Virus record (IMG/VR): IMGVR_UViG_3300045412_000405
Span: 1 to 20,803 of that record
Length of the DNA: 20,803 nt
Source: a virus
Reading direction: 5' to 3' (one strand)
Shown: one piece after another, positions 13,619 through 19,545 of the stretch
Numbering within the stretch: the stretch's first letter is position 1
Layout of the letters: every line of letters starts with the position of its first letter
Notes under the pieces: model-generated
Database searches by the model: none
Seen by the model: only the letters and a program-made list of their open reading frames with translations
Told to the model about the DNA's origin: nothing
Made by a program: the position numbers and the translations under genes

Positions 13619-14206
13619 CTATTTACTAACGGTTGAGATTACTACGTCAGCTTGTAGAAGCCCCCAGTCAACAAGACGGGTTATAAGCTCGGCTTTTGTG
13701 CCATTACTGTCAAGTTTACGCTCTTGGCACAGCTTCTGCAGTTTGGCTACGCTTAGGCGTTTAATCCACGCAGGATGTCCGTTAGTGGTGGTTTTGGTGT
13801 ACTCCTCTTTCAGTAGGTCAGCAATGGTGGGGCTGTCATCCTCTACCATATTTTCTAGGGTTGGTTCAAGAATTATGGTATTTTCTTTAAGGGTGGGGTT
13901 CTCAGGTTCAGGATCAGGGGTGACAGGGGGGAGGATTGGTAATTTGGTATTGAACAGCGCGGTTATTGCATCTTTAAAGGTGGCAATCTGGTCAGGACTA
14001 ATCGCCTGAATCATACTGATAGCGGTTTGGACTTGAACTAGGGCAGATTCAGCAGCATTTTCGGCACTGCCTAACTCTTGAAGATGGGTTTCTAGAGCTA
14101 ATTTTTGCTCCCGTAGGGCTTCTATTTGGCGGCTTAAATCTTCAATAGTTGCGTTGATTTCGGAAACTTTCGTGTTGAGTTGGTTGATTTTATTTTGGAA
14201 AAGCAT
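13619..14206 (-). CDS. Coiled-coil plus SAP-domain protein in the scaffold position
   Basis: A 195-residue protein. Residues 1-65 are helical and heptad-like, residues about 67-86 repeat the QAISPDQI segment, and 88-140 is a Pro/Glu-rich linker (LPPVTPDPEPENP). Residues 151-184 are a SAP domain (LSVAKLQKLCQERKLDSNGT, then KAELITRLVDWGLL), a helix-turn-helix module that usually binds DNA or helps chromatin attachment. The gene stands just before the protease-capsid gene, where scaffold genes normally lie. The coiled coil would suit a scaffold, and the SAP domain is an odd addition that might contact DNA or the portal. AGAGG nine bases before the ATG is a good ribosome site. SAP call confident; role inferred. 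Confidence 0.72.
   Translation of the reverse strand: MLFQNKINQLNTKVSEINATIEDLSRQIEALREQKLALETHLQELGSAENAAESALVQVQTAISMIQAISPDQIATFKDAITALFNTKLPILPPVTPDPEPENPTLKENTIILEPTLENMVEDDSPTIADLLKEEYTKTTTNGHPAWIKRLSVAKLQKLCQERKLDSNGTKAELITRLVDWGLLQADVVISTVSK
13949..14129 (-). repeat. 181-bp direct repeat, copy B (upstream of capsid gene)
   Basis: The partner of 11105-11285, in the same orientation, gap-free and about 90% identical by eye count. It lies inside the SAP-domain gene and encodes its coiled-coil and QAISPDQI region. Confidence 0.9.
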
Positions 14207-14207
14207 T

Positions 14208-14324
14208 TTAATTTACCTCTGTAGCGTGTAGTGGGGATTTTGTGGCGTTTGTTTTCCCCTTTCTGTTATTAACATAGCTTGCATCAATACAATAAACATC
14301 CGTAATTCCACGGATATTTTTCAT
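14208..14324 (-). CDS. 38-residue small protein of unknown function
   Basis: A 38-codon frame that exactly fills the gap between two genes. Its TAA is followed by one base and then the ATG of the SAP-domain gene, and an AAGGA lies very close upstream of its own ATG (two-base spacing). The sequence begins MKNIRGITDVYCIDASYVNN and ends in a basic, polar segment. It has no membrane helix and one Cys. The fit between neighbours and the ribosome-site match support it as a gene; the function is unknown. Confidence 0.5.
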   Translation of the reverse strand: MKNIRGITDVYCIDASYVNNRKGKTNATKSPLHATEVN

Positions 14325-14346
14325 TTCCTTTTTTAGTTAGCCCGTA

Positions 14347-14553
14347 CTATGCGACTTCAGGATTTTCCATCCATATCTCAATATCATTTGCATCTCGATC
14401 TGGATAGATTTTTACATTAAGAACCTTGTTTCCATCTTGGAATTTATTCACGATATTCCCATCTTCGTCCAATAAAGGGACACCAATAGCGTCAACCCCA
14501 TCCTTATATACAGACTCGACAATTTCAAGATTAAGCTGTTGTTCTTCAGTCAT
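14347..14553 (-). CDS. 68-residue acidic phage protein of unknown function
   Basis: A small acidic protein (MTEEQQLNLEIVESVYKDGV, then PLLDEDGNIVNKFQDGNKVL and a final DIEIWMENPEVA). It has no cysteine, membrane segment or recognised motif. The start overlaps the preceding stop as ATGA and has a strong site, AAAGGAG seven bases upstream. Both neighbours are head genes of unknown role. I cannot assign a function; size and acidity would allow a capsid assembly helper or a small DNA-mimic-like protein. Confidence 0.65.
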   Translation of the reverse strand: MTEEQQLNLEIVESVYKDGVDAIGVPLLDEDGNIVNKFQDGNKVLNVKIYPDRDANDIEIWMENPEVA

Positions 14554-14864
14554 GACACTGCTCCTTTAGGGGGAAAATCGGAGTCTGCTTTCATTTCTGG
14601 ATTAATAGAGATTAGGGTAAAGGCCTTTAAATTCGGCATAGCAGCCTGTAGGTCTAGATTGGTAACTCTCTTAAAATTTATTAGGTGTCCGTAATGGCCG
14701 TAAAGACCCTCTTCTTCCTGCTTTAGCTTTGCAAGAATAAGTTTCTCCGCTTCAGGCGGTTTTACTTTGAAGATTACACCAGTTTCCTGTTGGGGGTCAT
14801 CGTGTTCGGTGGTTAAAGTCACAATTACGTCTTGCAAATCGTTGTAGCTTAAAGTTACTAGCAT
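14550..14864 (-). CDS. 104-residue phage head-region protein of unknown function
   Basis: A 104-residue protein with AGAGGA seven bases before its ATG. It is beta/helix mixed (MLVTLSYNDLQDVIVTLTTE, then IFKVKPPEAEKLILAKLKQE and GHYGHLINFKRVTN). There is a Pro-Glu-Ala-Glu helix start and no cysteines or membrane segment. It is translationally coupled to the next gene by a four-base overlap. Its position between the metallopeptidase protein and the scaffold-position gene suggests a head role, but the sequence gives no motif to name. Confidence 0.65.
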   Translation of the reverse strand: MLVTLSYNDLQDVIVTLTTEHDDPQQETGVIFKVKPPEAEKLILAKLKQEEEGLYGHYGHLINFKRVTNLDLQAAMPNLKAFTLISINPEMKADSDFPPKGAVS

Positions 14865-14920
14865 TAATTTTCCTCTGATGTTATCTGTATGGTATCACAG
14901 ACTTTGCCCTTTGTCATCCC

Positions 14921-16246
14921 TTATTTAGGCGGCTTCTGCCCTCTAGCGGCTAAAATGCCAATTACAAGCTCTAGGTGTTCCCTGTCTACTCTTTTTAACT
15001 CATTAAAATCTTTAAAGCTCGCTAAACTTTGTACTCCCATAGAAGTCACTTCAGTGCTAAAAAGTCTTGCCCCATCGCCGTCTAAAAATACCTCTTTAAT
15101 GCTGCCATCGTTGTAGTATTGACTTAATTTTGTCCCATACACTTTACCTACGTAGGCATTCGTAAATTTGTCTCGGTAGGCTAACTCATCATCATCATAG
15201 CCGTTGTTATTGGTTATTACACTTAATTTTTCGGGCATTATTTCAGTCGGGAAAGTTATCGGTGTGTTAAATCTAGAATTTCTCCAATCAGACGCTGCTT
15301 TTAAAGTCGCCTCATCGTCAAATTCAAGATGATGGGCAACTTCGTGAAAGATTGCTCCTCGTTCATCAGCTTTTTGTAAAGCAATTAAATTGTTTTTACT
15401 GTCGGCATGAGGTCTTTTCTCTTGAAACTCTACAGTTTCTAAAGTGGCTATCTCACCCGTCAACGCATAAATATCATTCAAATGTCCCCGAACGGTCTTA
15501 ACGTCAGATTCGTCAGGGGAAAATGGGTCATCTTTTTTACTATCTACAATTCTAATCTTATTAACTAATTCCTCTGGGGTTTCGCTTGAGCGGCTCGCTA
15601 CCCGCGCTTTTAATTCCTTCAAAACATTTTCATAGGCAACCTCGTCAAGGTAGTTGCTGCGCCGTTGTTGAGCATTCCATAATCTATCATTAAGCTCTAG
15701 CCTATCAAAATCCACGTCAAACTCAAAAGCAGCTTTTTTCTTCTTGCCTTTTTTCTTATCGTACTCAGCTAGAGCCTCTTTTGCTGCCTCTTCTTCAGCA
15801 ATAACCTCCGCAAGGAGAGCTTCCCGCGCCTTCTCGTCTTTAGGAACGGCTTTATCAAGTATTTCTTTCCCAAGGGCTAATACTTGTCTAAAATCTGCTC
15901 GGTCTATACCAGCGTAGCCTGTAGTGGTAGAAGTAAGTTCAGGTTCAGGGATAGGCTTCTTATTGCTGATTTTTTTCTTAAGGGTTTCCTTGGTTTTCTT
16001 TGCCGTAGCGTCTAAAGTCTTTCTGCAGGTTTTAGTAGCAGCAATACAGGCGTTACCGCAACTAATCCCTTTTTTGCAGTTCTTCGCTTTTTGAGTCCTA
16101 AAAAATTCAGGTACTAAAGTAAACCCTCTATCTAAAGCCGCTGTTTTATTTTCTTCGGAAACATACTGTAAATTACCCGTAAAACTAGCATATTTAAGTT
16201 CGTCCAACACGCGGGCTTTTTCTTGAGGAGTCAATATCTCTAACAT
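14921..16246 (-). CDS. Cys-module and HEXXH metallopeptidase-like minor head protein
   Basis: A 441-residue protein. I take the ATG at 16246, with GGAGG seven bases upstream and a TGATG junction with the portal stop. A GTG one codon earlier is possible. Residues 57-74 hold a cysteine motif C-x5-C-x3-C-x6-C (NCKKGISCGNACIA core). A Lys/Glu-rich helical region follows (about 75-225). The C-terminal part has IFHEVAHHLEF with a zinc-type HEVAH at 301-305. TEVTSMG near 398-404 places Glu399 as a plausible third ligand, a layout seen in phage and toxin-associated metallopeptidases. It may process a head protein, or be carried in the particle and act in the host. It shares its Cys module with the portal. 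Metallopeptidase call is good; substrate unknown. Confidence 0.72.
   Translation of the reverse strand: MLEILTPQEKARVLDELKYASFTGNLQYVSEENKTAALDRGFTLVPEFFRTQKAKNCKKGISCGNACIAATKTCRKTLDATAKKTKETLKKKISNKKPIPEPELTSTTTGYAGIDRADFRQVLALGKEILDKAVPKDEKAREALLAEVIAEEEAAKEALAEYDKKKGKKKKAAFEFDVDFDRLELNDRLWNAQQRRSNYLDEVAYENVLKELKARVASRSSETPEELVNKIRIVDSKKDDPFSPDESDVKTVRGHLNDIYALTGEIATLETVEFQEKRPHADSKNNLIALQKADERGAIFHEVAHHLEFDDEATLKAASDWRNSRFNTPITFPTEIMPEKLSVITNNNGYDDDELAYRDKFTNAYVGKVYGTKLSQYYNDGSIKEVFLDGDGARLFSTEVTSMGVQSLASFKDFNELKRVDREHLELVIGILAARGQKPPK
16041..16078 (-). repeat. Cys-module DNA repeat, copy in the metallopeptidase gene
   Basis: A 38-base segment that matches 17369-17406 at 36 positions and encodes the CKKGISCGNACIA core. 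The surrounding DNA is not similar to this degree, so conservation or recent transfer is focused on the module. Confidence 0.85.
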
Positions 16247-18939
16247 CACTTAACCTCCATAATTACTAATTTTTTAATTTCTTCAAAAATCTCATCTTCA
16301 ACTTTTTTAGCTGATTCCCCCTTAAGTATTCTATCTGCCCCATCGTTTAAGGTTTTTGAGATTGGTCCCGATAGGTTTTTGAGTTGATCAAAAATCTGTA
16401 AGGTTGTCGCGGCTTCCTTAGAAATTTCTTTGCTTGCTGTTTGGTTGATTAAATTTCCTGCCTTCTGTAGCTCAGTCGCGGCTTTCGACTTTGCTACTAC
16501 CCCAAACAACCGTTTTTCCCGTGCCAATCTTTTTTTGACTTGGGCTTGCAAGTGTGATTTTTCAATAGCTGTAGAGCCAACTATCTCATAATTACCAAAT
16601 AAATCGGTTTCAAAAGAGATAGACTCTTCTGAAGATTTTACAGTATCTGCAAGCTCTTTCAGGAAAATATCAGAGACGTTCCTACGTTTACCCTCTTTTT
16701 CTGCCAGTTCCCACAACGCTTTTTGTTTAGGGCTATCTAAACCAGAGCCTCCAATAATTGCCCCTTGATTTAAGCTGATTTCGCCGTCAATAACCCGCCT
16801 AAATAGACTGGCTTCTAGTTGGGCTAACCTTATCCCGTCCTCCGCTACAGCTTCACGCATAGGAATGCCTTTTTTATTCAAATCTTCTCGGGTTAACCCA
16901 GTATCCTTAAAAAACTTAGCCGCGTCTAAAGCGGTACCTCGCCCCTCGGCAATATTGGTTATAGCCCCGACCGCTCGGGCTTCTTTGTCTGAGGCAACAT
17001 CCAAGTAGCGTACAGCTACCTTTTCCGCCCCGAGTTTTTTAGCTAAATCTAACCTGTTATGCCCGTTGACTACGTAGGTTTTGCCGTCCGCTGGATCTTG
17101 CCACACCTGCAAGATACCCGCTAGGTTGGGATCGTATTTTCTGACACCTGCTAAACTACCCACCGAGCCAGTAGCGGTCTGTTCTCCGATAATTTTATAT
17201 TGAAATCGTTTGGGATCTACTAAAATTTCTGCAGGATCGATTTCTGTTATAGTGCCAGCTTTTTTAGTCGATTTGTAAACTAGAGGTTTTTTAGCGAGCT
17301 TTTTAACTAATTTCTTTTTATTTTCTTTTTGTTCAGGGGGTAATGACTGCTTGCAAACCCTATCCTTAGCAATACAGGCATTTCCGCAACTAATCCCTTT
17401 TTTGCACTGTTTAGCCCTAATTGCCCGTTTGTAAGAGCGGAGAGGGGTTAATCCTTCGGCGATGGGTGCCGATTCCTCCCCTTCGGCTGGCTGCTCCTCT
17501 TCTCCCCCTGCGGCGATGGTCGTATCAAATCCGAGTTCTAAGGTTTCGGCTAAATCTAATTCCCTGCGGCGCTCTTTAAGAATATCCTCTAAATCGCCCC
17601 CAGTTTGGGCGATTACCTGCGTGATAGAGGTAAATCCTGCTTTTATGGCCTCCTTGTGCGCAGCTACCTCATTTTGCGGGTCGACCCACTGCCACCCCCT
17701 CGCCGTAAACTTTTCTCTGTGGTAGTGGGCAGGGTTCAAGTCATAATTTTTTAGGGCAAGCCGCCCCGACAAAACGGCGGTCTGCAACCAGATTTTATAA
17801 ATCCTTTTGTGCAGGTTTTTGATTAGCCAATCCTGCAAAATTCTATAGTTATCGCGCTCCTCAATTAAACTTGTCCGGGCTGAAGAATACGAAGTATTCG
17901 AGTAGTCGCGGCTTAAACTTTCGTAAGAAAGCCCGAGACTTGCCGCAACACCGCGCAGCATCATTCTTACAAACGGGTCAAAACCCTGATTAGGTCTGGT
18001 CGGGGCAAATCCCGAAAAAGTCTCCCCTGGGGCTAAAATTTCTATAGCCCCAGGTTCCAAATTGTACAATCGATTGCCCGCTTCAACCCCTTGGGATAAA
18101 GTATCGCCATCCGAAGTTTGGATAAATCCCATTACGGCTGCTTGCGCTCGGGCGGCAATTAGTTCGGCTTCTTCGTAGCCCCCCATATTTCGCATTCGCA
18201 TCAAAGCGGCGTGAAACCACGGAATCCCTCGGGTTTGCCCTGGGCGATCGCACAAAAACAAGTGCAAAATCTCCTCAGCAGGGATTCGGAGCAATCGACT
18301 ATCGGCGTAGCTTTGACTAAATTGGTAATCCCCTGGATGATACGGGTAAAGCCAATAGGCAAGCGGTCTTTGCCAATCATCTACCTCTACCCCCATCCTG
18401 ATTTTCCCTACCGTTCCCTGCCCGACTGAGTAATCGTCACAAAGTTGGTCGGCTTCAATTATTTCTAGAGCCAGAGGCACTGGGCTACCCCAAAAAGACT
18501 TTTTTACAATCCTGATTAAAACTTCTCCCGATTCTACTAGGGAGCGCATTACTAATCTCTCAATATCACTAAAGCACAACCGACCTGCGGTGTGGCAATA
18601 ATAAGCGTCGTTCCACTCCAGCCAAGCCTCTTCAATTAATTCGTTAATACGGTCATCATAGGCTTGGCCACGTTGTTTTCTTACTTGAGACTGGAGTTTA
18701 ATCCCCTGCCCAACTACGTTGTTGACAATGGTGCGCACCGCTCCTTTAGCGTAATCGTTGTTGCGGCAAAGGTCGCGGCTTCGATTTCTTAAGGGGCGCA
18801 GGGCGGTTAGAATTTCGGAATCGGCAGAGGCACCAGAAACCAGCCAATCAGAATTAAGCCGATTAAATACTGCCCCTTGATAAGCTCGGGTTTTAGGTTT
18901 TTCTTTTCTTCCTCCTCTTAACCAATCCCACAAACTCAT
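16246..18939 (-). CDS. Lambda-type portal protein fused to Cys module and ParB-like domain
   Basis: An 897-residue protein. Residues 1-465 are a lambda gpB-type portal (RNRSRDLCRNNDYAKGAVRT, VESGEVLIRI, AEEILHLFLCDRPGQTRGIP, SYSSARTSLIEER), the dodecameric ring through which DNA enters and leaves the head. After a Glu/Ala-rich linker comes the motif C512-x5-C518-x3-C522-x6-C529, then a Lys-rich stretch. Residues about 565-690 are a ParB/sulfiredoxin-like domain (IDPAEILVDPKRFQYK, then TYVVNGHNRLDLAKKLGAEK, with NGHNR at 625-629). A helical 200-residue tail ends the protein. Normal portals of this family are about 500-550 residues, so roughly 350 are extra. The ParB-like part may be a nuclease or nucleotide-using enzyme carried with the portal. 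Reading frame is continuous across the join. Confidence 0.9.
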   Translation of the reverse strand: MSLWDWLRGGRKEKPKTRAYQGAVFNRLNSDWLVSGASADSEILTALRPLRNRSRDLCRNNDYAKGAVRTIVNNVVGQGIKLQSQVRKQRGQAYDDRINELIEEAWLEWNDAYYCHTAGRLCFSDIERLVMRSLVESGEVLIRIVKKSFWGSPVPLALEIIEADQLCDDYSVGQGTVGKIRMGVEVDDWQRPLAYWLYPYHPGDYQFSQSYADSRLLRIPAEEILHLFLCDRPGQTRGIPWFHAALMRMRNMGGYEEAELIAARAQAAVMGFIQTSDGDTLSQGVEAGNRLYNLEPGAIEILAPGETFSGFAPTRPNQGFDPFVRMMLRGVAASLGLSYESLSRDYSNTSYSSARTSLIEERDNYRILQDWLIKNLHKRIYKIWLQTAVLSGRLALKNYDLNPAHYHREKFTARGWQWVDPQNEVAAHKEAIKAGFTSITQVIAQTGGDLEDILKERRRELDLAETLELGFDTTIAAGGEEEQPAEGEESAPIAEGLTPLRSYKRAIRAKQCKKGISCGNACIAKDRVCKQSLPPEQKENKKKLVKKLAKKPLVYKSTKKAGTITEIDPAEILVDPKRFQYKIIGEQTATGSVGSLAGVRKYDPNLAGILQVWQDPADGKTYVVNGHNRLDLAKKLGAEKVAVRYLDVASDKEARAVGAITNIAEGRGTALDAAKFFKDTGLTREDLNKKGIPMREAVAEDGIRLAQLEASLFRRVIDGEISLNQGAIIGGSGLDSPKQKALWELAEKEGKRRNVSDIFLKELADTVKSSEESISFETDLFGNYEIVGSTAIEKSHLQAQVKKRLAREKRLFGVVAKSKAATELQKAGNLINQTASKEISKEAATTLQIFDQLKNLSGPISKTLNDGADRILKGESAKKVEDEIFEEIKKLVIMEVK
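17369..17406 (-). repeat. Cys-module DNA repeat, copy in the portal gene
   Basis: The partner of 16041-16078, with two mismatches in 38 bases, coding for C512 to C522 of the portal fusion. Confidence 0.85.
18244..18251. other. Single HIP1-type palindrome GCGATCGC
   Basis: GCGATCGC is very frequent in many cyanobacterial chromosomes. I found only this copy, inside the portal gene. One copy in 20.8 kb is weak evidence for a cyanobacterial host and would equally fit a phage with little HIP1 enrichment. Confidence 0.5.
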
Positions 18940-19509
18940 CTACCTAAACCTCACGTATAACTTTCTTGAATCTCCAAACCCTTGGGCAAGGCTTTCGGCG
19001 GCTTTTTCTCTAGATAGTTCTACCTTTAACTGGTCGCGAACGGACATCAATTCACTCATACTCATTCTAGCAAGATTTCTCCCTTTAATGCTGTAGGATT
19101 GCACAGCCCCACCGTCTAGGATTGTTTGGATAGCTGCGTTAACTGCGTCTAAAAGTTTTTGTGTACTTGTTCGGGCATCGGTGGTGTCGGAAATTTCAGC
19201 AACTACTTTTAGCGTGCCAGCAAAAATAAATTTAGTGTACCCTCCTACTGTGGCGTGAAGGTGGTAGTAGTAGTCTCCTGCGCTCAGGGCTTGGGTAGTG
19301 GCACTATCAAGGACAGTCAAAAAGTCGCTATCTGATTGTGTTGAGATTACCTGAAAATCATCCCCCTCTCTACCAAATTTCCAAGTCAAAGTATCTACGG
19401 CAGGGTCAAGGGTTATTGCTTTGCCCTGCGCATCAGTAATAAAAATATCCCTAGATATCCACGCAACGTGATCGCCGACAACAATTTGAAAGGGAATGTT
19501 TAACAGCAT
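18940..19509 (-). CDS. gpW-like head-tail connector with extra N-terminal beta domain
   Basis: A 189-residue protein between the large terminase and portal genes, the position of gene W in lambda. Residues about 115-189 (LLDAVNAAIQTILDGGAVQS, then YSIKGRNLARMSMSELMSVR and a Lys/Glu helix) match the gpW/phage connector pattern of helix, short sheet, helix. Residues 1-105 form a separate Ig-like or beta-sandwich domain (FQIVVGDHVAWISRDIFITD, then TLTWKFGREGDDF and AGDYYYHLHATVGGY) that ordinary gpW (about 68 residues) lacks. AGGTG eight bases before the ATG supports the start. gpW plugs the portal exit after packaging. The extra domain could be on the particle surface. Connector call moderate to good. 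Confidence 0.75.
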   Translation of the reverse strand: MLLNIPFQIVVGDHVAWISRDIFITDAQGKAITLDPAVDTLTWKFGREGDDFQVISTQSDSDFLTVLDSATTQALSAGDYYYHLHATVGGYTKFIFAGTLKVVAEISDTTDARTSTQKLLDAVNAAIQTILDGGAVQSYSIKGRNLARMSMSELMSVRDQLKVELSREKAAESLAQGFGDSRKLYVRFR

Positions 19510-19545
19510 AATAATACACCTGTTTATTTTAGCTTAACATCTTGC

